DNA from: Piliocolobus tephrosceles
Lineage: Eukaryota; Chordata; Mammalia; Primates; Cercopithecidae
DNA length: 64,000 nt
Direction: 5' to 3'
Assembly (NCBI RefSeq): GCF_002776525.5
Contig: NC_045441.1
Location: 85,579,215 to 85,643,214 of the forward strand
Within the stretch, counting starts at the first letter, position 1, and every line of letters begins with the position of its first letter. Below the pieces are notes generated by a model. It did not search any database, had not been told where the DNA came from, and saw nothing but the letters and a program-made list of their open reading frames with translations. Of the stretch, positions 34,170 through 44,611 are shown piece by piece. A program made the translations under genes and the position numbers.

Positions 34170-37100
34170 TCAGTTTTACATAAAATGAATGATACTTTCA
34201 AATTCAGGGAAGCCCAGCCTTGCCTCAGCTTTTGCCTAAATACCCTCAGAAAAGCCACTCTTAGAAATTATGAAATATTTATAGATGTGTGAATTTTTAT
34301 TTCCCACAAGAGTATTCCTTTTGGGTCTGAAACTTGAAGGTCAATAAATAAGTTTGAGTAGTTCCAGTTGGATATCTTGTACCCTTTGAATAAATTAGAT
34401 TTAAGAAAGAGAGCAAGAGTATAACATAGGTGGGCAAATTATGGATGATTCACAATGAATTACTTCAATTTAGTTTAAAACAAAGGAAATACATGTTGAA
34501 AATAAAGGAGAAACAGTTTTAGCAATATTGTACAATAAAACAAAACTTATACTGCCTTAATCTTTAAAACTACCAGAAGAGATTTCTCAACATTTTCATT
34601 ATTGATATCTCTGCCAGCAGGAATTTGTCATACTTTCTCAAATTAACTTAGATTTTTACCTTTAATATTAGGACTCTGTGTTGAGACCCCTAAATTTATT
34701 ATTTTGAATAACTTCTCAAGTACAGTAAAGTTTCTTTTACTTAATAGACTAGTAGGTGTTTATTCTGGTTATTATAATATTCTAGTTAATAGTTACCATG
34801 CATGATATTCAATATATAAAAATGTAATAAAATGTTCTTCAGTTGGACATTGTTTATCTTTTTCAGGTTGTATTTAGCTTCTTATTAGGCTACAGGTTAT
34901 TGTTATAAAAAAGAAGTACTAATGAAAATCTGCTTTCCAGTTTTATTCTGGATAACAGAATGCAATTGTGGTTTAAATAGTAGTAGAGCCTTGCTAATTT
35001 GGATTATGTTTCGGATTATGAAAATTTAAAAGTATAAAATATTTACATTTAGACTTTCATTAAAATTACAATGAACTTCAATTAATCTGTTTGAAATGAT
35101 ATGTTTCAAATTAGTAGAAGGTAAGTTAATGGTATTGATGCTATTAACATAAGTTGAATGCTTATGAGTGTATCTCAGAACTTTAGTATTTATCTTTTCC
35201 AGCCACCAAGTAGAACACATGACAGCAGAAACAGTTTCTTTTAAGTGACTGACCCCATTCACATTGCATTTTTATATAAATGACTTGTATTCTCTGTAAA
35301 CATCAGGAATAGTATCCTGATATGGCACAGTATTTCTCTTTCTGGCTTCCTTAATTGTGTTCTGTGTCAAGATATTGGGACATAACTAAGATAACTGTCT
35401 GACTTCGGTAATACTAGTGTAGGGCAATTTTTCTCATGCTAAAGAAGGTAGAAAACACTTTCCAAGACAGGTGCAGTGTTGTTAATTAAAATACGGTGAA
35501 AATTACAGTGAAAAATGAAAGTCATGGTTAGTGGTTGGGGACTGATGTGAGGCTTCTTCCGAGAATTTGAAAGTAAGATTGTAGGCTTTCATTTCATCTC
35601 ACAATTAAAAATCAGAAATAAAGTCTCCCATATTGAATGCTTTAACAGAAACCAAAGGGCTTTCGGAGAGTGTTGGACAACTGCCTTTTTAATGAATTCC
35701 CTTAATTTTAGCTCTCAGTTCTAATTTTATGCTTTTCAAATTATTTTTTGATTATGAATTGGCTTCCTGTTTAGATCTGTCTAAAATAAATAGTTGACTA
35801 GTTATGCAGATTTAGGTATTCCTGTCTCCAAGATAATATTTCTTATTGCAAATCAATAAAATGGAATTCAGACTTTTATATATCAGTTTCATGAGCTTGG
35901 TTAATGACAATCTCACTGACAGATGGTTCTGTTCTCAGTGTGCTGGAAATATCTGAGGAATATTACCAGCCTCTGGAGTGTGGAAAATTCACAAAGTTTA
36001 AGAAGAGCATGCTGTGAAGCCTAGTGTGTGTTATCTCTTAATGATTCATTAACCAGAGATCTTTGTAGAATAGACATTCATTAAGGTCTCTCAAAATTTT
36101 CAAATTTACATGGATGCAGGTCAAATTTTTCTTATCCCAGAGCAAGGATAATGGTAATAACAAGTGTGACCTTTTATTTCCCCTTTATCTCCTGGGAAAA
36201 GCTAGTTCTCCTCATTTCATGATGCATAACTTTTTCTCTGCGACGAATTTCCTCTTGACCAAGTTATTTCCAAACCATTTTGTTAATTTCTGGATGAACT
36301 AAATCTGTACCAAGATCTGTTGGCTTTCTATTTCAGTGTGTGATAGAAGGTATAAGTTATATTCATGGTAAAACTTTTTGTGATTGAATAAATAAGCCAT
36401 GTTCAAAATGTGGAAAACCAAAGATTATTTTAAGAAAATACAAGTTCTCTATAATACCATGACCTGTAGCTATTCTGTGCTTTTTTGAAATATTGCTTGC
36501 TTCTTATGACTAGTGTTAGGTTTAATTGCTCTTATCAATATGTTTTGTCCATCAGTGGGAAATACAGTAAAGTTAGAAAAGAAGGTGATGTTTTAGGAAT
36601 AGCCATTAAGAATAATAATTGCCAAGTTATTTAACTACCACAATAAACAGTGCAGGAACCATCCAGATTCTGTGTCTGGATTGACTTATAACTCACAAGG
36701 GGTGGATAGAAAAAATTTCAGGCTAATAGGTATTGTTTCTAATTTCCTATATAAGCTGGTAGGTGTTAACTTCTATTATTCAAAATAAATTGAGGGAATT
36801 TATTTTATTAAGGTAGCTGATCTGATTTCAGTGAATTTTCTCTTTCTGGATTTCAATCTTTCCTAATTAATAAGCTCAAGGGTCTCACTCCTGAAACAAT
36901 CTAATGGCTTCTCTCCCTATATTTCTTTTTTTATGGTTAAACTATAATTTTTTACTTTAAAATCTCTGATTTTGTACAGGTGATTTAAGATCTTCAGAGG
37001 CTTGTGGAAAATTAATTAGTTACCCCTCTCTGGAGTATAGCCTCAACACGTGTGCAAAACTGAACAGCTTTCTACATACTGCTAGTGGGGCCATGCTTTT

Positions 37101-37370
37101 TAAACCTCAAATTGTCTAAGACACATGGTTTAATGAGGAAGACAGGGCAGAATGTGAAATGGAACTGGCTTACGACACTCAGATGAGGCAGATACTGCTA
37201 CCATGGCCCTTTTCTGGGAAAGTGTTCTTAAGGGCTTTTCAGATTCACATGGGTAACCTGTTTCGTTCTCTGTGTTAGATATTAACACATCAGCAGACAT
37301 TCACCACTTTTCTAGTTTTTAAATAGAAAACTGAACTTGAAAGTTGTGCATTTGTGCATTGGGGTTCCAA
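34170..37370. other. Repeat-poor AT-rich block, no gene recognised
   Basis: Over 3 kb with no nameable repeat. The 35450-36110 part has a mixed, non-repetitive composition. Small frames at 35026-35262 (minus) and 36114-36302 (plus) have no domain. Confidence 0.5.
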
Positions 37371-37378
37371 GCATTTAT

Positions 37379-37380
<2 letters not shown>

Positions 37381-37417
<37 letters not shown>

Positions 37418-37420
37418 GTA
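37381..37420. repeat. (TG)n / (TGTA)n microsatellite, left block
   Basis: About 12 TG units followed by 'tatgtatgtatgtgta'. It directly abuts the duplicated 132-bp segment. Confidence 0.95.
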
Positions 37421-37552
37421 TGTTTTTCATAATTCTTAAGGAAAAAAGCCTTTTCCATCCTCTGATAAACCAGGTCTGAACACCCCCTGACAGTCAAGGG
37501 TCTCCAAAAACTGACCTTGCTTTGTTATTGTAAATATTTCCCATCCTTTCCT
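37421..37552 (+). repeat. Copy A of a dispersed ~132-bp duplication, embedded in (TG)n
   Basis: From 'tgtttttcataattct' to 'catcctttcct'. It matches 38610-38745 in the same orientation with about 9 substitutions over 132 bp plus one 4-bp gap (roughly 93% identity by hand alignment). Key shared words: 'caggtctgaacaccccctga', 'ctgaccttgctttgttattg' (one change). TG repeats flank it on both sides, unlike copy B, which suggests copy A is the inserted one. I recognise no known repeat family. Confidence 0.85.
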
Positions 37553-37579
37553 GTGTGTGTGTGTGTGTGTGTGTGTGTA
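37553..37579. repeat. (GT)n microsatellite, right block
   Basis: About 13 GT units directly after copy A, ending 'tattatacatctatctatct'. Probably the second half of the array interrupted by copy A. Confidence 0.95.
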
Positions 37580-37584
37580 TTATA

Positions 37585-38605
37585 CATCTATCTATCTCAA
37601 GACTTCTTAGACATGGGACTCTTTTACCAGGTAAAAGGACTGTAGAAAGAGAGGGGACATTTTTATTTGTGGTGGTGGGGGGGAGTTGAGGAAGATATTT
37701 ATTATTTAGCCGCACCGGGCCAGTCAGATTAACATCTAAAGGACTGAGCCCCAAACAAGGAGTTAAGTTACCTTTTCAGGAGGGGACTTTTTAATAAGCT
37801 TTCTCTGAAAGGGTGCTTTGAGGCATCCTTTCCTCTCAGAGTATTAACAGTAGATTGTGATGCAGGCACAGTTGTTCTTTGTCATAAGAATGTCAAGGTA
37901 TCCTTGGTTCAAAGAGGTGAGGCCATTGAAACCTTGGTAAATCCCCCAGTTCAATTGCTTTTTCCATGTAATTGAAATGTTTGCTGCTATAGAAAATGGA
38001 TGGATTAAAGGATATTATTGTTAAAATGTCTGTTTCAGTTTAATTCCTTGCCAATGAATAGACAACATTGTAGCTCAGACTGTTTTTCTATTTAATATCT
38101 GTAAGAACAGTCAACTTATTGAAGTCTTATGAGTCTTAGAGTTTTCATCTATAAAATGGAGATTAAAAATATTACCCCATAGCATTTTCAGGATTAATGA
38201 GAAGACAGAGATAATGTAGCTAAAAGAGTTCAAGTCAGCAGGTCAGTTCCTTGCTTGTCCATCTTCAAACATTTCCTACACCAGAGATGGGTTTTGGTAT
38301 CTATTTTAGAAGAGCTTTGGAACACCAGGGAGGGAATTATTGCCTCCTAGAGCTGCGTAAATATGTAATACACTGTAAATAGTCTGTGAAAGTAAGTTCG
38401 CCAAGGGATTTCAATTTTTTTAGGGAAATCATTTCAAAATTAGTAATATTTATTACCTCTAGGTTACAGACTTAAAAATTTAGAATGGTTATTGAATTAT
38501 GTCAACATTTCTGAAAATTACCTTCATTTTGAAATTAATTCTAAACTTACACTTTTAGGAAAATTGATAATGTGGGGGGAAAAAGCAAAAATTTCAGAAA
38601 AAAGT
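37585..38605. other. Spacer between duplication copies; weak MIR at about 38120-38235
   Basis: Mostly unassigned. 'cttagagttttcatctataa', 'aatggagattaaaaatatta' and 'caggattaatgagaagacag' (38133-38210) look like an antisense MIR core. A G-run lies at 37672-37683. Confidence 0.4.
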
Positions 38606-38609
38606 CTTC

Positions 38610-38745
38610 TGTTTTTCATAATTCTCTCTTAAGGAACAAAGCCTTTTCCATTCTCTGACAAATCAGGTCTGAACACCCCCTGACAGTCAAGCATCTCCAA
38701 AAACTGACCTTGCTTTATTATTGTAAATATTTTTCATCCTTTCCT
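38610..38745 (+). repeat. Copy B of the dispersed ~132-bp duplication
   Basis: From 'tgtttttcataattctctct' to 'catcctttcct'. It lies in ordinary unique-looking sequence, with 'aaaagtcttc' before and 'aattcagatttgatccttgg' after, and no TG repeat. It is the likely source of copy A. Confidence 0.85.
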
Positions 38746-38749
38746 AATT

Positions 38750-39210
38750 CAGATTTGATCCTTGGGTCAGGCTGGTCTTTTCACTGATTCTGTGTACAAA
38801 CCATGTATATTTTATCTTTTTTTATTATTATCTTTTTTTTTTTGGCCTATGTTTAATTATATACTATAATTGTTCTTTCTTCTCTTCCTCTATTCAAGAT
38901 GTTCTCAACTTTCAAAGCCCCTGTATGTGAGGAGACAACGAATTTGGGTATGTGGTTTCAAAGATTCGTCTCTCCAATTCCCTCCCTATTTGTTCCTCTT
39001 TTTCCTACTTCCCTTCTCCTTCTCTATGTAGGCAGTTTCTTAATAGCTTTATTTATTTATTTTTAACACATACCTATAAGTCAAAGCATTCTCTCTTTAG
39101 AAGAGCCTGCTTTGTAAGAAACTATAAGAAATAGGCATCTTTTACCACCCATATTCCCAATGGGATAGGAATCTGAGAACAAGAGAGAAAAGATAGGATA
39201 GGGTCAGGAG
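38750..39210. other. No recognised feature
   Basis: T-rich DNA with a short 'ttttattattatctttttt' tract near 38819. The 60-codon plus frame 38952-39134 has no domain. Confidence 0.5.
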
Positions 39211-39214
39211 AGTC

Positions 39215-39357
39215 AGAATAGCAGAGTGGTTAAGACAATGGGCTTTGACAACAGATAGTTTTGGGTTGGAATCTTGGTCTTAGTTGTCTCATCTGTACAA
39301 TGGGTTTAAGAGAGGTTCCCTCATAGCATAGAGTTGGGTAAGTACAAGAGACAATGT
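39215..39357 (-). repeat. MIR SINE, left part (split by AluY)
   Basis: 'agcagagtggttaagacaat', 'gggctttgacaacagatagt', 'ttgtctcatctgtacaatgg', 'ttccctcatagcatagagtt' are antisense MIR words. The MIR end 'acccagtgtttgacacatag' lies beyond the Alu at about 39691-39710. Confidence 0.7.
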
Positions 39358-39665
39358 GGCCGGGCGCGGTGGCTCAAGCCTGTAATCCCAGCACTTTGGG
39401 AGGCCGAGACGGGCGGATCACGAGGTCAGGAGATCGAGACCATCCTGGCTAACACAGTGAAACCCCGTCTCTACTAAAAACTACAAAAAAACCCTAGCCG
39501 GGCGACTTGGGGGCGCCTGTAGTCCCAGCTACTCGGGAGGCTGAGGCAGGAGAATGGTGTGAACCCTGGAGGCGGAGCTTGCAGTGAGCTGAGATCTGGC
39601 CACAGCACTCCAGCCTGGGTGACAGAGCAAGACTCCGTCTCAAAAAAAAAAAAAAAAAAAAAAAA
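39358..39665 (+). mobile_element. AluY of Old World monkey type (AluYR-like), full length
   Basis: The only sense-strand Alu in the window: 'ggccgggcgcggtggctcaa' to a ~25-base poly-A. Perfect 12-bp target duplicates 'aagagacaatgt' lie at 39346-39357 and 39664-39675 (the latter overlapping the tail). Diagnostic bases 'ggctcaagcctg', 'gccgagacgggcgg', 'ctagccgggcga' and 'gctgagatctggccac' match the AluYR lineage of cercopithecids rather than human AluY ('gctcacgcc', 'gagccgagatcgcgccac'). The low divergence and long tail mark it as the youngest insertion here. The minus-strand frame 39474-39686 is Alu. Confidence 0.95.
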
Positions 39666-39675
39666 GAGACAATGT

Positions 39676-39712
39676 GGGTAAGACATCTAACCCAGTGTTT
39701 GACACATAGGCA
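39676..39712 (-). repeat. MIR SINE, right part
   Basis: 'acatctaacccagtgtttga' and 'cacatag' complete the antisense MIR interrupted by the AluY. Confidence 0.6.
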
Positions 39713-39718
39713 GGAGCT

Positions 39719-39788
39719 GCTACCACCACCACCACCACCACCACCGCCACCACCACCACCACCACTATTACTACTACTACCATTACTA
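39719..39788. repeat. (ACC)n/(ACT)n trinucleotide repeat
   Basis: About 14 ACC/CCA units with one 'cgcc' interruption, then 'actattactactactacc'. It grows out of the MIR tail, where such trinucleotide tracts are common. Read in frame it gives a polyproline/leucine run (39672-39863), which is not a gene. Confidence 0.95.
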
Positions 39789-39871
39789 CAGAAGAACCAA
39801 AAGCAAAAAATACTCTTCAGCTTTATAAAACAGATGAGCTATCAACAGCATAGAATGTGCTGATGGTATAT

Positions 39872-40336
39872 TAGTATGCTATTGCTGCTTTAACAGATTA
39901 CCACAAATTTAGTGGTGTAAGAAGCTATTATATGAAGCTATTCTCTTACAGTTCTAGAGGTCGTAAGTCTGAAATAAGTCCAGGGCTAAAACCAGTGTCA
40001 GCGGGGCTATCCTCTTTTTCTGGAGGCTCTAGGGGAAAATTTGTTTCATTTTTCTTCCAGCTTCTAGAGGTTTCAGGGATTTCTTAGTTTATGGCCTCAT
40101 TCCCCCAATCTTTACTATTGTCACATTGTTTTCCCCACCCTCTGACCTTCCTTTGTCTCTCTTATAAGGAAACTTGTAATTGCTATGAGCCCACCTGGAT
40201 AATGCAGGATAATCTCCCATCACTCTTTCTTAATTTAATCATATCTAAGTCTCTTTTGCCAGAGAAGGTAACAATTGCAGATTATGGGGATTAGGAGGTG
40301 AACGTCTTTTATAGGGGCATTATTCAGCCTTCCACA
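39872..40336 (-). mobile_element. MLT1-type LTR (ERVL-MaLR), solitary, antisense
   Basis: 'tattgctgctttaacagatt', 'accacaaatttagtggtgta', 'tctcttacagttctagaggt', 'tctggaggctctaggggaaa', 'ttccagcttctagaggtttc', 'tgagcccacctggataatgc', 'aggataatctcccatcactc', 'gggcattattcagccttcca'. All are antisense MLT1C/D-like words in order. Confidence 0.8.
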
Positions 40337-40339
40337 GAC

Positions 40340-40685
40340 AGACTGAGCTCTTTGGTGCAAAGGAAACAGGCATGTTTAGAAAGCAATAGAAGGTCAGGAA
40401 TTAACTTGCAGAAGAACAGCAAGTGTTTACAGAAAGAATTGGTTAGCCAGCTTTGACAGGAAACAAAGTAAACTCCTACTCCAACTGGTTTGTTATTTAT
40501 CAGTAAAAGCTAAGGCAAATTGTACTTTCCTAGACAATATATTTTCATATGAAAAGTTTTATTCATCATGAGTGATATCACTGTTTCTCTTAGGAGTTTC
40601 ATTTTTACTTTTCTACAACTTAAAAAGGCACCATCATTGTCTAAATGATATCTTCCTTAGATCCGGATATTGTGAGTTCTAGGGG
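40340..40685. other. No recognised feature
   Basis: Short unassigned stretch between an LTR and a MIR. Confidence 0.5.
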
Positions 40686-40689
40686 AAGC

Positions 40690-40910
40690 GAGTCACCTTT
40701 TAAAAACGCCTAGTAAGTGTTAGAAAATTATTGATGTTATCTCCTTTAATATTCTTTATAGCTATTTGAGGTAGACATTGTTACTCTTACTTTTTTGTTG
40801 AGGAAACTAAAGTTTAGAAGCCTTAAGTAACTTACTTGCAGTTTCATAGCAAGTAAATGGGAGTTCATGATTTGAAGCCATGTGGTATCTGATGCCAAAG
40901 CTTAGCTTTC
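40690..40910 (+). repeat. MIR SINE fragment
   Basis: 'tatctcctttaatattcttt', 'gctatttgaggtagacattg', 'gaggaaactaaagtttagaa', 'cttaagtaacttacttgcag', 'agcaagtaaatgggagttca'. Confidence 0.65.
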
Positions 40911-40914
40911 TCTT

Positions 40915-41885
40915 CCTTTAATGTTTGGCCTTAATAGAGTGAATGACTCGTTTACTTGTTACAGATTAAGTTGCTAATTAAGTAACAGCAGGACTAGGTT
41001 CTAGGCCTCTTTGTCCTATTCCCTATATCGGTGTTACTATATCAGATATAAGAAATATATATATTTGAAACTGAACATTATGGAAATATTTTAATTCTAG
41101 GTCTTATATAACTTTAATTTTCAGAACTGAAGCAGAATCTGCTCAAAAAGCTATCAAATCAGATATTCTTTTCATAATGAACACCTTTCTAAAATCTTAA
41201 ATCTATTTATAGGAGAAAAGAAATAGATCATTTTCCATGACAACTTCTCTATTTTTAATCTACCACAAGTTCATTGTCTTTTCTTGCCTACAGTTCAATG
41301 AACTTCAGTTGAGAAAGAAAGGGATAAATAAATCAGGAAGGTAATTGAAGTACATTTATGGACTTCTTTATTTTACGTGATTTGTCCAGGAATCAAGCAA
41401 ATGACTACTTTTAAGGGCTTGATAAGCATTGGTACAAACCACTATTGCAAATGCTCTCTGATTGCAGTAATTAACTTTGTAGTCATGAAAGGGAACCCTT
41501 GATCTTCCTTCATTACCCAACAGAAGTGCTCTGAAAAGAATTAACATGAAAGTAGACTGTGAACAACATAATGTGTGAGGAAGTGAAGATAACAGTTATT
41601 TCTCCTTCAATCCATAGAACACCAGTCATTGTGTTGCTTGTCAAACAATGAGTACTGTCTTGGCATTAGCAATTTTCCTCAGGAAAAGAGCAGAACCTGA
41701 AAAATGACCTAACTTTCATGGCCAAATAAAAACGTCACTTGTTAAGTGAAACCAGATAGTTTAAAATAAATATACCATGGATCAGTATTTAATACCTTTT
41801 ATATAATCCATTAAATGCGTTGTCATTTTTTTTCCCTCAAACTTCTAAGAGAAATGAGAATGAGGTTCGGTTTTGTCTTTGATTT
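40915..41885. other. No recognised feature
   Basis: AT-rich unassigned DNA before the Alu at 41888. No frame of note outside the Alu. Confidence 0.5.
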
Positions 41886-41887
41886 TA

Positions 41888-42173
41888 TTTTATTTATTTT
41901 TTTTGAGATGGAGTCTTCCTCTGTTGCCCAGGCTGGAGTGCAGTGGCGTGATCTCTGCTCACTGCAAGCTCCACCTCTCAAGTTCACACCATTCTCCTGC
42001 CTCAGCCTCCCGAGTGGCTGGGACTACAGGCACCCACCACCACGCCTGGCAATTTTTTTGTATTTTTAGTAGAGACAGAGTTTCACTGTGGTCTCGATCT
42101 CCTGACCTCATGATCTGCCCTCCTCAGCCTCCCAAAGTGCTGGGATTACAGGCGTGAACCACAGCACCTGGCC
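41888..42173 (-). mobile_element. Alu (AluY/Sc-like), full length with a short internal deletion
   Basis: Antisense Alu beginning in '(ttta)n' tail sequence and ending 'cagcacctggcc'. About 18 bases are missing where 'caccgtgttagccaggatgg' would lie ('tttcactgtggtctcgat'). Imperfect target duplicates: 'tgtctttgatttt' (about 41874) and 'tctgtttgatttt' (from 42176). Frames at 41815-42069 and 41873-42157 are Alu-derived. Confidence 0.93.
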
Positions 42174-42328
42174 TTTCTGTTTGATTTTTAACGATGAGTT
42201 CATACGTTATTTCTGAGTGAGTTATTTGGTTAGTTGTTAGAGAGATTTCCCATTCTTATTTTCAAAACTGTATGCATCTAAGTGAGGGAAATAATTCTGG
42301 TGTCAATCCAAACAATTAACTTCTCACC

Positions 42329-42395
42329 TCCACAGTCCATACTGGGTTAACACTGGGTTGTCTTCTACAACCCAGTGTTAATGAAAAACTGTGGA
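42329..42395. other. Hairpin: 15-bp perfect stem plus 8-bp outer stem
   Basis: 'ttaacactgggttgt' (42347-42361) and its exact reverse complement 'acaacccagtgttaa' (42367-42381) are separated by a 5-base loop 'cttct'. A second pair, 'tccacagt' (42329-42336) and 'actgtgga' (42388-42395), encloses it across an asymmetric internal loop of 10 and 6 bases. It is not part of any repeat I recognise. Confidence 0.9.
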
Positions 42396-42597
42396 ATTAA
42401 TAGTGTGGAACTGATTTATGAACTTAATACATAGTTGCCTGTGTGAAACATGAAATTGTAGTAAAAAGGAGATTATCTTTCATTTCCAGTGTAATGAGTT
42501 GAAAATAGGCAATGCAGTTACTACATGATCTACTTTTCAAGTTCAAAGCTTTGCTGTGGTCAAAGGACTCAGAAGAGATAGTTTTTACTTTCTGGTA

Positions 42598-42665
42598 CTT
42601 CCAGATCTAACACAGTATCCTGTAAAGAGTAGGTGTTCAATAAATACTCATTGCAATGAATTGAG
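42598..42665 (+). repeat. LINE-2 3' terminus fragment
   Basis: 'aacacagtatcctgtaaaga', 'gtaggtgttcaataaatact', 'cattgcaatgaattgag' match the end of sense L2. Confidence 0.5.
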
Positions 42666-42878
42666 TTTCTATAACAGTTGCTCTAACTCTCTTTTTGGAC
42701 TCTTTCTTTTTAAGATAATCTCTTTGTTACCTGAGATAATCTCTCTCACACCATGAGACACTCCAGGGATCATTCTTGGTTATGGTTGTGAGATATTTCA
42801 GAAATTCTAAATTGCAATTTCATGTTAGCGTCAAGAAGGTTCTGCTCTAACATCATGCGTTGGTTTTTGTTAGTGAGC

Positions 42879-42912
42879 TTTTATGTTGTTCATTATGATT
42901 AACAACATAAAA
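42879..42912. other. 12-bp perfect inverted repeat
   Basis: 'ttttatgttgtt' (42879-42890) and 'aacaacataaaa' (42901-42912) with a 10-base loop. AT-rich, so the stem is weak. Confidence 0.9.
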
Positions 42913-43149
42913 ATGTTGTTCTCCATTTAAGATCTTGTTTTCTTATTTTCCTATGATTTGGCCATTTCTCCTGGCCCTGATGACTTTGGTAGCTAGAAGC
43001 TTGTCCTTTTTCTTTTAATCATCCAGCTTCACTGAGTTCTTCTATTGAATCCTGGTCCATGTGTCTTTGTTTCTGCAGTCTTTAGGTGGGCTTACTCATG
43101 TTAAAGCTTCCTACTTGAGCACCTATCTCCTGCTATGTTTGTGTGTGGG

Positions 43150-43400
43150 CAGGCATTGCGGAGCAGCAAAGATCAGTATTAGTGCATGGGCTTGTAACTG
43201 ACCCATGTCCTAAGGTAGGCTTTGCCACTTACTAATTGTATGCAACTTCTACTTCCTGAAGAAATGGTCTCCTTATTTAAAAGTAAGCCTTATACTATTT
43301 ACCTCAAAGGGTTTTGATTGGGATTAAATGAGATGACATAGGTAAAGTGCCTGGTATAGAGCCTCACATAGAGCAAGCTATCAATGAATGATAGTGGTCT
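43150..43400 (-). repeat. MIR SINE
   Basis: 'ggctttgccacttactaatt', 'gtatgcaacttctacttcct', 'atactatttacctcaaaggg', 'gggattaaatgagatgacat', 'aaagtgcctggtatagagcc'. A clear antisense MIR. Confidence 0.75.
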
Positions 43401-43769
43401 GCCCTGCAATTATCCTTATTCCATGTTCACCCTTTATGATGATATCCATTACCTACCTATGGCCAGACAATCCTTCTCGATGATAAAAATCCACCTATCT
43501 GGATCTGCTCATATTACCAGCATCTGAAAACTGCCTTTATTTTCTGCCATTTCATAATGGATCTGTCCAGTCTATAGGTCTGGAATTGATGTGCTGCCTT
43601 TCCCTCCTCCCCCAAATAAAATGTTTTTTCATGTCCTGAGCCCCATACCTGACACCTGCTTTACTCTTGGTTTATGGAATTACTTCTTTAATTTTTTTCT
43701 CTAATAAAGTCAGAAATTATTTTAAGAAAACAACATTTTCATTTTGAGATGTTAGTGTTTATGTACCTC
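43401..43769. other. No recognised feature
   Basis: Unassigned 370 bp between MIR and L2. It may be another degraded repeat. Confidence 0.4.
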
Positions 43770-44290
43770 AATTATTCAAAAATGTTTTATGTGCCTATTA
43801 TGTACCAGGCACTGTTAAAAATAGCAGAGATAGCTTCAAGAACAAAACAGGTAAAAATTCATTAATATTTTAATAAAAGAGATCAATAAAAACAAGTAGA
43901 CACATAAAGAAATACTATTGTGTCATACTATAAACTCTATGAAGAAAAGTGAAAAGTGATGGGATAGAGAGATGTGGCAGGTGCATAGGTGAATATGTGT
44001 GATTTGAGCAAATAACTGAATGATGTGAAGGCGTAAGTCATTGCTAAATCTGGTATAATAGCAGTAGGCAGTGAGAAAAGTGTAACGGGTCTGAAGGAGA
44101 ACCTTGAATGTTTGAAGAACAGCAAGATCAGTGTGGTAGGATCATAATGATTGACGAGCATAGTAAAAATAGTCAGATGATTAAGGGCCAAATTATGTAG
44201 ACAGACTCTATATATAGTCTATGATAGGAAATTTGTATGTTATTCTAAGAGAAAAAATGTTTGAAAACAGAGGATTAGAAACGGACTTAC
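43770..44290 (-). repeat. LINE-2 3' half, left part
   Basis: 'atgtgcctattatgtaccag', 'gcactgttaaaaatagcaga', 'agggccaaattatgtagaca', 'ttgtatgttattctaagaga' follow the antisense L2 from the 3' end inward. It is broken by about 860 bp that include an LTR and resumes at about 45150. Confidence 0.6.
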
Positions 44291-44535
44291 GCTTGTTGAG
44301 AACAATTATGTACTTGGAAACAAGCCCAAAGTATGGCTATGTGTGTCATCCTTTATTATACTAGAACATTGTCTAATTGGCCCTTTCAAGGATTATTTAA
44401 TTCTCTAGGGGAAAGTACCTTTGTTTGACATTCACTTTATTTTTGATTCAGGCACAGAGTTTGTGAAATCACATGTTAACTTGCAGATTTTGTCTGTTAG
44501 CAAGGCAAATCATTTCTAACTTATAGAAAAGATAG

Positions 44536-44553
44536 AAAAAAAAAAAAAAAAAA
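44536..44553. repeat. Poly-A run
   Basis: 18 A bases, not attached to any Alu or L1 I can recognise. A similar run of about 18 A lies near 50946-50963. Confidence 0.85.
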
Positions 44554-44611
44554 CTCCAAAGGTTACAGTTTTATTGCCTGTAGGACATTAATCAGTTTGT
44601 CTCTTAGCATC

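Noticed and set aside
37421..38745. The two 132-bp copies as LTRs of a small element
   Set aside because: No TG...CA ends, no primer-binding site or polypurine tract between them, no target duplication. The TG-repeat flanks fit templated insertion better.
39672..39863. Polyproline-encoding frame as a short protein
   Set aside because: It is the (ACC)n microsatellite read in frame.
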